From contig NZ_BILY01000012.1 in assembly GCF_004000805.1 (NCBI RefSeq), forward strand, positions 62,001 to 126,000: a stretch of DNA of 64,000 nucleotides, read 5' to 3'. The notes beneath the pieces are model-generated. The model was not told the DNA's origin, made no database searches, and was given only the letters and a program-made list of their open reading frames with translations. Positions 51,088 through 59,557 of the stretch are shown one piece after another. The DNA is from Paenibacillus glycanilyticus NBRC 16618. Its GTDB lineage: Bacteria; Bacillota; Bacilli; Paenibacillales; Paenibacillaceae. The translations under genes were made by a program, and so were the position numbers. The first letter of the stretch is position 1. The number at the start of each line of letters is the position of its first letter.

Positions 51088-52590
51088 ATGACGATAACGA
51101 GACAATCGGTAGGGGGCAGGCTGGCCATTCTGTTCAGCTTTGTACTGCTCGGGCTGCTCTGCATGCTGGCCATCGCGGACAAAGCATCGGCCCACGGCTA
51201 CATTTCTTCGCCTGCCAGCCGGACGCTGCTCTGCAGCCAAGGCACCAACAAGGATTGCGGAGCGATTCAGTATGAGCCGCAAAGCGTAGAGGGCATTGGC
51301 GGATTCCCCGCAGAAGGCCCGGCTGACGGCAAGGTTGCCGGAGCGGGCAAATATACCGAGCTGGATGCCCAGTCGGCCGACCGCTGGAAGAAGGTCGACA
51401 TGAAGGGTGGCGATAATACGTTTACCTGGAATTTCACGGCCAATCATATGACGGAGAAATGGGACTATTACATTACGAAGATCGGCTGGGATCCGAACAA
51501 GCCGCTCACGCGCGACCAGTTGGAAGCAAAGCCCTTCTGTACGGTAGACGGCGGAATGAAGAAGCCGGAGATGACGGTTACGCATAAATGCAAGGTACCG
51601 ACGGACCGGACAGGCTACTACATTATTCTTGGCGTATGGGAAATCGGCGACACTGTTAATGCCTTCTATCAGGCGATTGACGTCAATCTGACGCAAGGCG
51701 GCGGAACAACGACTCCGGATCCGGACCCGGTTGTGCTGCCTAACTTCCCGGACAGCGTATGGTGTTCCGGCCATACCGACAGCAGCATTACGATGTCCTG
51801 GTCAGCTTCGACAGCCTCTGCGGGAATTAAAAATTACGAAATAAGCCGTGACGGTAAAGTGGTAGGCACCTCCGCAGGAACCAGCTATACGGATAGCGGA
51901 TTGCAGGCGGATTCGTCTTATTCGTATACGATTGCGGCAGTAGACAACAAAGGTAACCGCTCGGCGGCCAGCGTGCCGGTATCGGCAAGTACGCTGCCTG
52001 CCGCAACGCCGGCGCCGGACACGCAGGCTCCAACCAGACCGGCGGGACTTACAGCTGGCAATGTAACGGACACTACAGCGGCCTTCAGCTGGACGGCGGC
52101 CACCGACAATACCGGTGTTGTGAAATACGAGGTGTACAGAGGCGGTCTGTTGATCGGAACGACGGCATCCACCTCCTATTCGGACAGCGGATTAAAGGCA
52201 TCCACCGCATACGCGTATACGGTTATTGCAGTGGACGCGGCGGGTAACCGCTCGGCAGCAAGCGCGGCCTTGACGATTGCGACCAAGGCGGCCGTCGTTA
52301 CGCCGCCGACGGGAACCGGCACATGGGACAGCGCGAAAGTTTATGTGGCCGGCGATATCGTGACCTACAACGGCATTGAATATAAAGCGGGCTGGTGGAC
52401 GCAAGGCGAGCTGCCGGACAGCTCGGATGTATGGAAGCCGGTATCGGCAGCTGCCGTGCAGGCTTGGAATAGCGCTAAGGCTTATAACGGCGGCGAACAG
52501 GTGGTCTACGAAGGACATACGTACAAGGCGAAATGGTGGACCAAAGGCGAGATTCCCGGTCAGGCCGGGGTATGGGTATTGGTTAAATAG
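51088..52590 (+). CDS. Chitin-active lytic polysaccharide monooxygenase (AA10) with FnIII and CBM5/12 modules
   Basis: A 500-residue secreted enzyme. The signal peptide ends ...DKASA, leaving H36 as the mature N terminus, one half of the copper histidine brace; the second His is H120 in NFTANHMTEKWDYY. The AA10 domain covers about 36-213, with disulfide-type cysteines. Two fibronectin type III domains (about 230-315 and 325-410) and two CBM5/12 chitin-binding modules (about 418-455 and 460-500, each with WxxxxxY...GxxV and aGWWTQGE/KWWTKGE) follow. It should oxidatively cleave crystalline chitin. ACGAGGAGAA precedes the ATG at 51088; the frame opens at 51046. A palindrome before it resembles the ROK site. 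Confidence 0.95.
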   Translation: MTITRQSVGGRLAILFSFVLLGLLCMLAIADKASAHGYISSPASRTLLCSQGTNKDCGAIQYEPQSVEGIGGFPAEGPADGKVAGAGKYTELDAQSADRWKKVDMKGGDNTFTWNFTANHMTEKWDYYITKIGWDPNKPLTRDQLEAKPFCTVDGGMKKPEMTVTHKCKVPTDRTGYYIILGVWEIGDTVNAFYQAIDVNLTQGGGTTTPDPDPVVLPNFPDSVWCSGHTDSSITMSWSASTASAGIKNYEISRDGKVVGTSAGTSYTDSGLQADSSYSYTIAAVDNKGNRSAASVPVSASTLPAATPAPDTQAPTRPAGLTAGNVTDTTAAFSWTAATDNTGVVKYEVYRGGLLIGTTASTSYSDSGLKASTAYAYTVIAVDAAGNRSAASAALTIATKAAVVTPPTGTGTWDSAKVYVAGDIVTYNGIEYKAGWWTQGELPDSSDVWKPVSAAAVQAWNSAKAYNGGEQVVYEGHTYKAKWWTKGEIPGQAGVWVLVK

Positions 52591-52597
52591 CAGAAGG

Positions 52598-52623
52598 GGC
52601 TGTCCGTCGAGGACAGCCTTTTT
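52598..52623 (+). terminator. Rho-independent terminator after the LPMO gene
   Basis: GGCTGTCC / GGACAGCC stem with a short GTCGA loop and TTTTT. Confidence 0.9.
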
Positions 52624-52713
52624 CATTAGAAGACCATCGCTAGAGGTTTTTCCCATTATTTGTCGAATTAAAGGGCGAAATGACCATATTCGCAGGTATA
52701 GGGAGCTGACCGA

Positions 52714-53511
52714 ATGAGCAATACGATTAGTATGGAGAAGCTGATAGACTGGGGGCATTTTGTTAAGGTTGCTTACGAGATGTACGCGCAGAATCATCTG
52801 TCGCCGGTAAAGCCTGCGGACTTTCCGGCGGGCTGGGAGCTGGTGGCCAATCTGACGATGACGCCGCATCTCGAAAAGATGCAGGAAAGGGAATTCGGAG
52901 GCTTTATTGCGAGATCCGCGGACAATCCGCTGCAGCAGGCGGTGGTGATTCGCGGAACGGAAAGTCCGCTGGACTGGCTGTCGGACTTCGAGTTCATACT
53001 CGAGACGTTCCATGAGGTGCCGGATGGCGGCAAGACGGAGCAAGGATTTACGAATCTATACCGCAGCATGATGGTGGAATACGCGGACGCGAGTATTCCT
53101 TCCGAGACGCTGATGGCGTCCATCGATGCGCTGCCGCAAGGTACAAGGCTTCTTGTAACCGGACATAGTCTAGGCAGCTCGCTAGCTACGCTCCATGCCT
53201 TTCTCGCCGGAAGCAAAAACGTGGATGTCGAGCTCATAACCTTCGCTTCCCCTCGCGTTGGCGACAAGAGCTTTGTTGAAGCCTTCCAGCGGATGAACAT
53301 TCCGAATACCCGCATTTTCAATACGCCGGATATCGTGCCGCAGGTACCGGTGGAGATCGCCGGTTACCGTCATCTTGAGCCGGGACTCGAGATTAACTCC
53401 GCCTTATACCCAATTAAGCATTCCATCCCTTGTTATCATGCGTTAAGCACCTACCTGTACGTAATGGGAGATACGGAAGCTAATATTTCGAAATGCAAAA
53501 CCACTCCGTAA
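52714..53511 (+). CDS. Class 3 lipase-family hydrolase
   Basis: A 265-residue alpha/beta hydrolase with GHSLG (nucleophile S152), D206 in NTPDIVPQVP and H242 in SIPCYHALS, forming the class 3 triad. No signal peptide is seen, unlike most secreted lipases, so it is likely intracellular or leaves the cell by another route. GGGAG lies about 8 bases before the ATG. A hairpin with T run follows. The substrate, lipid or other ester, is unknown. Confidence 0.87.
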   Translation: MSNTISMEKLIDWGHFVKVAYEMYAQNHLSPVKPADFPAGWELVANLTMTPHLEKMQEREFGGFIARSADNPLQQAVVIRGTESPLDWLSDFEFILETFHEVPDGGKTEQGFTNLYRSMMVEYADASIPSETLMASIDALPQGTRLLVTGHSLGSSLATLHAFLAGSKNVDVELITFASPRVGDKSFVEAFQRMNIPNTRIFNTPDIVPQVPVEIAGYRHLEPGLEINSALYPIKHSIPCYHALSTYLYVMGDTEANISKCKTTP

Positions 53512-53525
53512 GGAGAAGAAGAGAA

Positions 53526-53558
53526 GGAACACCTTACTTTAAGAGGTGTCCCTTTTTT
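53526..53558 (+). terminator. Hairpin with T run after the lipase gene
   Basis: GGAACACCTT / AAGAGGTGTCC (imperfect) followed by CTTTTTT. Confidence 0.65.
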
Positions 53559-53602
53559 GTTTATAATAAATTGAACAACAGGAGCAGGGGAGAATAGTCG
53601 TC

Positions 53603-53923
53603 ATGAAGGAACAGGAATTTCAACAGTGGATTCAAGACTTTTACAAAGAGCGCGGCTGGTCGGGTTACGGTCCGTTTGAGCGGATGGCTTTCCTGACGGA
53701 GGAAGTTGGAGAGACGGCCAGAGTGGTAAGGACGATCGAGATTGGACGGGACCGCCCGGATGAAGCTGCCCAGCCCGCCGAAGTGCTGAAGCAGGAATTG
53801 ATCGAGGAGCTTGGGGACGTATTGGCGAATGTCTATATTCTTGCGGGGATCTACGATCTTTCCATAGAGGAAGTTCTGAGAGCACATAAAGACAAGCTAA
53901 GCAAGCGCTACAGCAAAGAATAG
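53603..53923 (+). CDS. MazG-like nucleotide pyrophosphohydrolase domain protein
   Basis: A 106-residue all-helical protein with the MazG metal motifs EEVGE (about 33-37) and EELGD (about 68-72). It would hydrolyse a nucleoside triphosphate to monophosphate and pyrophosphate, possibly clearing non-canonical nucleotides. It is followed 13 bases later by the LOG gene and is probably co-transcribed with it. A GGGGAGA stretch lies about 10 bases before the ATG. Confidence 0.85.
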   Translation: MKEQEFQQWIQDFYKERGWSGYGPFERMAFLTEEVGETARVVRTIEIGRDRPDEAAQPAEVLKQELIEELGDVLANVYILAGIYDLSIEEVLRAHKDKLSKRYSKE

Positions 53924-53936
53924 CAGGGGGATTATC

Positions 53937-54518
53937 ATGAACAAAATTTGCGTATTTGCCGGCTCCAATGCCGGAGTAAGTCCGGAGTACGGACAAGCGG
54001 CAACTCAATTGGGGCAACTGATGGCTGCAAAAGGAATGGAATTGGTCTATGGCGGCTCCCGAATCGGCCTGATGGGGCTTGTAGCCGATGCGGTGCTGGC
54101 TAACGGCGGCCGTGTAACCGGAGTGATGCCGCGCGGCCTGTTCATCGGCGAGATGGCGCATAAAGGTCTGACGGAGTTTATTGAAGTAGGGAACATGCAT
54201 GAGCGAAAAGCCCTGATGTCCGAGCTGTCCGACGGCTATATCGCGCTGCCTGGCGGGCTTGGAACCTTCGAGGAATTGTTCGAGGTGGCGAGCTGGGCGC
54301 AGCTTGGCATTCACAAGAAGCCGGTTGGCATTCTGAACGTGAAGGGCTTCTATCAGCCGATCGCCGACATGCTGAAGCAGACGGTCTCGGCGGGTTTTAT
54401 GCGGGATACAAATCTGGGGCTTATGCTTTTTGAAGAAAATCCGTCCGTTCTGCTGGACCTCATGGCCGCGTACACGGCTCCGGAACAGGCGAATAAATGG
54501 GCGGAGCTTCCTAAATAA
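53937..54518 (+). CDS. LOG-family nucleoside-5'-phosphate phosphoribohydrolase (TIGR00730)
   Basis: A 193-residue Rossmann-fold protein with an N-terminal CVFAGSNAGVSPEY and the LOG motif ALPGGLGTFEEL (P-G-G-x-G-T-x-x-E). These enzymes cut the N-glycosidic bond of nucleoside 5'-monophosphates, including cytokinin types. GGGGG precedes the ATG. It shares a transcription direction with the MazG-like gene, which fits nucleotide clean-up. Confidence 0.92.
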   Translation: MNKICVFAGSNAGVSPEYGQAATQLGQLMAAKGMELVYGGSRIGLMGLVADAVLANGGRVTGVMPRGLFIGEMAHKGLTEFIEVGNMHERKALMSELSDGYIALPGGLGTFEELFEVASWAQLGIHKKPVGILNVKGFYQPIADMLKQTVSAGFMRDTNLGLMLFEENPSVLLDLMAAYTAPEQANKWAELPK

Positions 54519-54710
54519 ACGAGATTTGCCGTTTGTAGACAGGCCTCGGCCCCAGCAAGGAGCCGGTACCCCGAAGGGGCGAGGAGCTTCTATTCCTATC
54601 AAGTAGAGCTATATTGGATATCGTCCAGCATAATAAGGCGTTTGTGGCCGGGAGTTTAAAGTATAATCAGTCGAATTTGGGCGATTGTTGCTCATTCCTG
54701 TTACTTTTAG

Positions 54711-54729
54711 TGGAGTAAATCCAACGTAA
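54711..54729. repeat. Dispersed intergenic repeat, copy A
   Basis: TGGAGTAAATCCAACGTAA matches the reverse complement of 61893-61911 at 17 of 19 bases; weaker similarity extends upstream. The region 54519-54794 otherwise has no gene. Confidence 0.5.
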
Positions 54730-54741
54730 GGGCGATTCCTT

Positions 54742-54783
54742 AAAAAAAGGGCTGTCTCACCGATGTGAGACAGCCCTTTTTTT
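54742..54783. terminator. Perfect bidirectional terminator
   Basis: A 19-bp perfect stem AAAAAAAGGGCTGTCTCAC / GTGAGACAGCCCTTTTTTT with a CGAT loop. It ends the minus-strand GH5 operon and the plus-strand LOG operon. Confidence 0.95.
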
Positions 54784-54794
54784 CGCTAACAAAT

Positions 54795-56141
54795 TTACAC
54801 CTTGGTGTACTGCTTGATCAGGTCCGCAAGCTCGCTCCAATGCTCGCAGTTCTCCCAATGGAAGGAGGCCGGCAGCTCGGCCATCTCTTCCCACGAACGC
54901 TTCGCTAGGTAAGGCTTCAGCATTTGCTCAACGCAGATGGCCTGCATGATCGTTCTCATCCGGAATTGAAGCGGGTAACGCTCCTCCGCCGAGATTGGCT
55001 TGAAATAGGTGGCCGCCATGTAGTCGACAAGCGCCTCGCCTTTTTCCTGCTCCTTATGCTGGTTCCACACCTGCTTGATTTCGTCGGTTAGTTCTCTCCA
55101 AGGCGTGCCTGCCTTTGGATACACAATGCCCATCGTTGCCGCATCCTTATAAGTCCAGAGCGCCCACGATACATCATGCTCTTCGCATAGATCGAGCATA
55201 TCTTCGATAATCGTCATCTGGAAGTCGATCTGCTCCTGCTCGAATACCAAGCCCAGCTCGCCGCACCAGACCGGACGCTTGTATTTTTCGCGGATGCTGA
55301 CCAGCTTGCCGAAGGCTTCGGCGAAAATCTCTTTCCGGCGCGTACGGTCCATCTCCGGCGTAAGAACAGCCGGCTCGTCCACAAACGGATAGAAGTGGAA
55401 CTCATACGCCACCTGCGGATCGTCGATCGGATCAATCATCGTAAAGTCGGTTGTGAACTTGTTGCCTTCGATAAAGATGATATGATGCTCGTCGTATTGG
55501 CGGATCTCCGCGATAATCTTCTCATAGAACTCGTTAAACACCTTTGCGTTAGTCACTTGCGACGGCTCGTTGACGATGTCGTAAGCAGCAATCCAAGGCT
55601 GATCCTTGTAATATTGGGCGATATGGCCCCATAGCTTGATTACCGTATCGCGCAGCGCGGCGTATTCCCAGAACAGCGGCAGACCGGAGTTCGTATCGCA
55701 ATGCCAGTCCGGGTTTTGTCCGCCCGGTACGGAGTGGAGGTCAAGAATCGCGTAGATCTCGTATTTCTCGCAGAGGTTGACGATATGATCGAGATAGGCA
55801 AAACCTTCTTTTTTATAGACGCCAGGGTTCTGGTCATCGATGAAATATTTATAGTTGAACGGGATGCGCAGATGGTTCACGCCAATGCTTTTCAGGAACT
55901 CAAAGTCCTTCTCGTCCACAAACTCCAGCAGGAAGCGGTCGAAAAATTTGGCTGCGCGTTCCTCGCCGTACACCTCGTCGAATGCTTTCTTGATCATCGT
56001 ATCGGTGCCGGGAAGGCCAATCATGAAATGCTCAAGATTCATCCAGGAGCCAAGTCCAAAGCCCCGGAAAAAGATTTTTTCCCCGTTCACGACAAAATCC
56101 TCGCCGCGCACTTGCACAAAGTTGTTCAGGTTTGTTGTCAT
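54795..56141 (-). CDS. GH5-family glycoside hydrolase, cytoplasmic
   Basis: A 448-residue (beta/alpha)8 enzyme of GH5. The acid/base E192 sits in YDIVNEPS and the nucleophile E295 in WCGELG; His and Trp residues of the family are present (DLHSVPGGQN, EFHFYPF). There is no signal peptide. It lies 23 bases downstream of an ABC sugar permease gene, so it probably hydrolyses an imported glucan or mannan oligosaccharide inside the cell. GAGGTT lies about 9 bases before the ATG. Subfamily is uncertain; the pattern could be an exo-acting glucosidase. Confidence 0.88.
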   Translation of the reverse strand: MTTNLNNFVQVRGEDFVVNGEKIFFRGFGLGSWMNLEHFMIGLPGTDTMIKKAFDEVYGEERAAKFFDRFLLEFVDEKDFEFLKSIGVNHLRIPFNYKYFIDDQNPGVYKKEGFAYLDHIVNLCEKYEIYAILDLHSVPGGQNPDWHCDTNSGLPLFWEYAALRDTVIKLWGHIAQYYKDQPWIAAYDIVNEPSQVTNAKVFNEFYEKIIAEIRQYDEHHIIFIEGNKFTTDFTMIDPIDDPQVAYEFHFYPFVDEPAVLTPEMDRTRRKEIFAEAFGKLVSIREKYKRPVWCGELGLVFEQEQIDFQMTIIEDMLDLCEEHDVSWALWTYKDAATMGIVYPKAGTPWRELTDEIKQVWNQHKEQEKGEALVDYMAATYFKPISAEERYPLQFRMRTIMQAICVEQMLKPYLAKRSWEEMAELPASFHWENCEHWSELADLIKQYTKV

Positions 56142-56163
56142 CTATATAACCTCGTCTCTTAGA

Positions 56164-57012
56164 TTAGTTTTTCATGCCGGTAGTGGCCACGCTTTGAATA
56201 AAGAACCGTTCCCCGATCAGGAACACGATCACCATCGGAATCGTTGCGAACACCGTTCCGGCCATCAGCAGGCCGTAATCCATCGTATGCTCGGTCTGGA
56301 ATGCCTTCAGGCCAAGCTGAAGCGTCTTCAGCATATCGTCGTTCAAGTAAATAAGCGGTGCCAGATAGTCGTTCCACATAAAAGTGAAGGTGAAGATGGC
56401 GAAGGTAGACAAGCTTGGTGCGGATAGCGGCATAACGATTTTCCAGAAAATCTTCCACTCATTTAAGCCATCTACCCGGGCTGCTTCGTTTAGTTCGTTC
56501 GGCAGGCTGAGGAAAAATTGACGCATCAGGAAAATGCCGAAGCCGCTGAATAATTGAATAAGAACGTAACCGGTATGCGTGTTGTACAAGCCTAGCTTGC
56601 TGATAATCGTGAACTGCGGAACCATGATCGAATGCCAAGGCATCATCAGGTTCGTCATGAACAGGATAAAGATCGTCTGCTTGAACGGCACCTTCAGCTT
56701 CGCGAAGGCGTAAGCCGCCATCGAACAGATCACAACCTGCAGGATCGTAATCAGGACCGATAATTTAAGAGTGTTCAGGAAGTAGCGGCCGAACGGGATC
56801 GCCGTCCATACCTCCTGATAGTTGTTCAGATACAGCTTGCTGGGGATCCAATTCATCGGGTTGTTGAACAGATCCACGTCCGTTCGAAGGGACGTCGAAA
56901 TCATCCATAAGAACGGAAACAGCGTAGCGATCGAAAAGGCGGTTAACACGATGAGTAAGAAATAACTGCCGAACTTACCCCATTTCGATGCAGGGACATC
57001 CATTATGAGCAC
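56164..57012 (-). CDS. ABC sugar permease, MalG type
   Basis: A 282-residue permease with six helices and the EAA loop NEAARVDGLNEWKIFWKIVMP. It pairs with the gene at 57025, 12 bases upstream. Family members import oligosaccharides with an MsmX-type ATPase that is not encoded here. Confidence 0.92.
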   Translation of the reverse strand: MLIMDVPASKWGKFGSYFLLIVLTAFSIATLFPFLWMISTSLRTDVDLFNNPMNWIPSKLYLNNYQEVWTAIPFGRYFLNTLKLSVLITILQVVICSMAAYAFAKLKVPFKQTIFILFMTNLMMPWHSIMVPQFTIISKLGLYNTHTGYVLIQLFSGFGIFLMRQFFLSLPNELNEAARVDGLNEWKIFWKIVMPLSAPSLSTFAIFTFTFMWNDYLAPLIYLNDDMLKTLQLGLKAFQTEHTMDYGLLMAGTVFATIPMVIVFLIGERFFIQSVATTGMKN

Positions 57013-57024
57013 CTCGCTTCCATC

Positions 57025-57915
57025 TTAGTAAGTCACCCATTTTTTCTCGAGCCGGAATTGAATGAGGGAAATAATCATGATAATCAGGAACAGAACGGTC
57101 GACATTGCCGCGGAATAGCCCATCCGGTAGTTGACGAACGCTTCCTGGTAAATGCGGAATACAAGCACGTTCGTGGAACGGCCCGGTCCGCCGTCCGTCA
57201 TGACCGATACCAGGTCAAACACCTGGAAGGAGTTAATAATCGTTAGAATGAGAACCATAAATAGGGTTGGCGAAAGCGACGGCAGCGTAATGTACAGAAA
57301 CTGCTTGAAGCGGTTCGCCCCGTCCAGTCTGGCCGATTCGTACAGATGGGTCGGAATGCCCTGAATGCCAGCCAGCAAAATAATCATGTAGTAGCCGAAG
57401 CTTTTCCATACGGCTACCACGACAATGGCGATGAGCGCCCACTTCGAGGCCATCAGCCACTGAGGCGGATTGGCGATGCCAATCGCTTCAAGCATATGGT
57501 TGATTGGTCCGGACATCGGGTTGAACAGCAGCGCCCAGACGATAGCGATCGATACCATCGACGTGATTTGCGGAAAATAAAAAGCCATACGCAAATATTT
57601 GCGCAGATACAGGACCGAATTCAGGGCGATAGCCGCAAGCAAAGCGAGCAGCATCGTTAACGGAACGAACAGGACGGTGTAGAGAAGATTATTTTTGAGG
57701 GATACGATAAAATAATCGTCCTTGAACAGCTTTGCATAGTTGTCAAAGCCAATATAGTTGGCCTTTACGTTGAAGCCGCCGTAATCGGTAAAGCTCATGA
57801 CAAAGCCGTAAACGAGCGGGATTAAAATAAAGACGGCAAACAGCGCAAAAGCCGGTAGGATAAACAGCGTCCCTGTCAGATACGGCTTGAACTGAGGCAG
57901 TCGTCTGCTGGTCAT
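57025..57915 (-). CDS. ABC sugar permease, MalF type
   Basis: A 296-residue permease starting MTSRRLPQFKPYLTGTLFIL, with six helices and the EAA loop YESARLDGANRFKQFLYITLP. AAGGAGG lies 7 bases before the ATG; the frame runs upstream to 57981 without support. It lies downstream of the binding-protein gene across a 113-base gap that holds a perfect hairpin. Confidence 0.92.
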   Translation of the reverse strand: MTSRRLPQFKPYLTGTLFILPAFALFAVFILIPLVYGFVMSFTDYGGFNVKANYIGFDNYAKLFKDDYFIVSLKNNLLYTVLFVPLTMLLALLAAIALNSVLYLRKYLRMAFYFPQITSMVSIAIVWALLFNPMSGPINHMLEAIGIANPPQWLMASKWALIAIVVVAVWKSFGYYMIILLAGIQGIPTHLYESARLDGANRFKQFLYITLPSLSPTLFMVLILTIINSFQVFDLVSVMTDGGPGRSTNVLVFRIYQEAFVNYRMGYSAAMSTVLFLIIMIISLIQFRLEKKWVTY

Positions 57916-57966
57916 GGAAGAACCTCCTTGCTGGTTATTAAAGCCAATTTCGTGCCTTGAAATAAG

Positions 57967-57999
57967 ATCGGCTTCCGTCACGAAGAAGCGGAAGCCGAT
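57967..57999 (-). promoter_or_regulatory. Intra-operon hairpin between binding protein and permease genes
   Basis: ATCGGCTTCCG (57967-57977) and CGGAAGCCGAT (57989-57999) pair perfectly; no T run follows on the minus strand. Such hairpins in ABC operons often protect the binding-protein mRNA so that it is made in excess. Confidence 0.5.
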
Positions 58000-58028
58000 G
58001 ATTGCTTAGCTAGATAACGTGCTGCGCA

Positions 58029-59318
58029 TTACTTGTTGAGAACGGACTTGCGGGCATCCATGTAGTTCTGGATCGCTTTCTTCGAATCGATCTCCTGGAA
58101 CAGGAACAGGTCGCGCTGCTCGTTGTATACCCGGTTGATCTCGTCGATTTGAGCGACAGGCTGATTCTCGATGACGGTATTGGCTTCGAAGAAGTAGCCG
58201 CTGCCTTGAATGCCGGTAGCGCCAAGGAAAGCGTCCTTGGTTTTGTCGCTGGAGTAAGCCGGCAGTACGCTCGACTGCGCGATAATGGATTCGCCTTGCT
58301 CGCCGGTCAGAAACTTCACGAACTCGAACGCAGCGTCGGCATTTTTGCTTGCCGGGTTAATGCCGATGAAGGTGCTCACGCCGCCAACGGTAACCGGATC
58401 GGTTGTACCTTCCGGAAGAGGCAGGGGCGCCATGTCAAAGTTGATGTTCGTCTTGCCGCTTTCGATATCGGCCTTCAGCATGTTGACGGTCCATTCGCCG
58501 TTGACCAGCATCGCGACGTTGCCGCTCTCGAACTGCTTGATCCAGTCGACGCTCTCGCCGTTCATTTGCTTATAGCTCATATGGGATTGATCCTTGTAAT
58601 ACAAGCGGTCAAGGTAGTCCAGCCAGCTGCCCACGTCGTCCAGGCTGTCATCGAGAATGGTTGTCCCTTTCTGGAGAGCGCCAAGCGGTGCCGTAAGCCA
58701 ATCCGCGAAATAACCGCCCCATTGCTTGCCGGTCCCGTCTCCTTTGGTCAGCTGCTTCGCCAGATCCGCGTACTCGTCCCAAGTCATTTGGGTCGGATAA
58801 GGAATGCCTTCCTTATCAAAGATGGCTTTGTTGTAGAATAGGGCGTATTCGGAAGTCCGGTAAGGAAGAGCGTAATATTTGCCGTCTGTCAGCAGCTCGA
58901 CAATGTCCTGGTAGCTGGGGCCGTAAGCGCCAACGTCGAGGTTTGCCGATTTGATGCGGTCGGTGAGGTCGATCAGCTGGTTTTTGGAAGAGTAAAGACC
59001 AAGGCTGGACGTGCCGTTAATGCTGTACAGGTCCATTTTGGAGCCGCCGGTCAGGTTGTTCATGATCTTTGTGTTGTACTCATCCGCATTGTTGCTGATC
59101 GTGTTCATCTTCACTTGAATGCTGCTGTTCTGCGCGTTGAAGGTATCGACAACCTTCTGCATGTAGTCGGCTTCGTCCGTCCAAGTGTAATATTCCAAAA
59201 CCGTCTTGCCGCCCCCGGCAGCATTGTTTTGCGTATTTGTATCGTTCGAGCCGCATCCGGCAGCGGATACGCCAAGAGCGGCAATAAGGGCCAAGCTGAA
59301 GTAGCTGCGAGTTTTCAT
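58029..59318 (-). CDS. Extracellular sugar-binding lipoprotein
   Basis: A 429-residue lipoprotein with signal sequence and lipobox SAAGC (Cys22), then a family 1 solute-binding domain (LEYYTWTDEADYMQKVVDTF...). AGGAGGG lies about 8 bases before ATG 59318; the frame continues upstream to 59486 without support. It feeds the two permeases of this operon. A 15-bp box 63 bases upstream is repeated before the kinase gene on the other strand. Confidence 0.93.
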   Translation of the reverse strand: MKTRSYFSLALIAALGVSAAGCGSNDTNTQNNAAGGGKTVLEYYTWTDEADYMQKVVDTFNAQNSSIQVKMNTISNNADEYNTKIMNNLTGGSKMDLYSINGTSSLGLYSSKNQLIDLTDRIKSANLDVGAYGPSYQDIVELLTDGKYYALPYRTSEYALFYNKAIFDKEGIPYPTQMTWDEYADLAKQLTKGDGTGKQWGGYFADWLTAPLGALQKGTTILDDSLDDVGSWLDYLDRLYYKDQSHMSYKQMNGESVDWIKQFESGNVAMLVNGEWTVNMLKADIESGKTNINFDMAPLPLPEGTTDPVTVGGVSTFIGINPASKNADAAFEFVKFLTGEQGESIIAQSSVLPAYSSDKTKDAFLGATGIQGSGYFFEANTVIENQPVAQIDEINRVYNEQRDLFLFQEIDSKKAIQNYMDARKSVLNK

Positions 59319-59380
59319 CGTGATGTTCCCTCCTAAGCTTTGTAGTCCTTTTATAGTAAATCCGCCCGGCCAATCCGGTA

Positions 59381-59395
59381 AGGTTGAAGTTTTAT
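59381..59395 (-). promoter_or_regulatory. 15-bp box before the sugar-binding lipoprotein
   Basis: Read on the minus strand it is ATAAAACTTCAACCT, identical to the box before the kinase gene at 59475. It lies 63 bases before the lipoprotein start, next to a TACTAT -10-like box, so a response-regulator site is likely. Confidence 0.65.
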
Positions 59396-59474
59396 CATCG
59401 CCTGAAACAGGAGGAAAGGGCTGAATTCGCATGAATTGCCGGGGATGGGCGGTAGGATAGAGAGGGGTGGTTGT

Positions 59475-59489
59475 ATAAAACTTCAACCT
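59475..59489 (+). promoter_or_regulatory. 15-bp box before the histidine kinase gene
   Basis: ATAAAACTTCAACCT on the plus strand; the same sequence, equally oriented towards its gene, lies before the divergent lipoprotein. The distances to the start codons are 69 and 63 bases. Confidence 0.65.
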
Positions 59490-59557
59490 CTACAGCTGCG
59501 CAAAGATCAAATAAAATAGATTTTATTTGGTTGATTTGGTTCGAAAGGATGGCGTCC

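Noticed and set aside
53601..54602. 333-codon minus-strand frame over the MazG/LOG genes
   Set aside because: The overlapped plus-strand genes carry clear motifs; the minus frame is Arg/Ser/Pro rich with no family.
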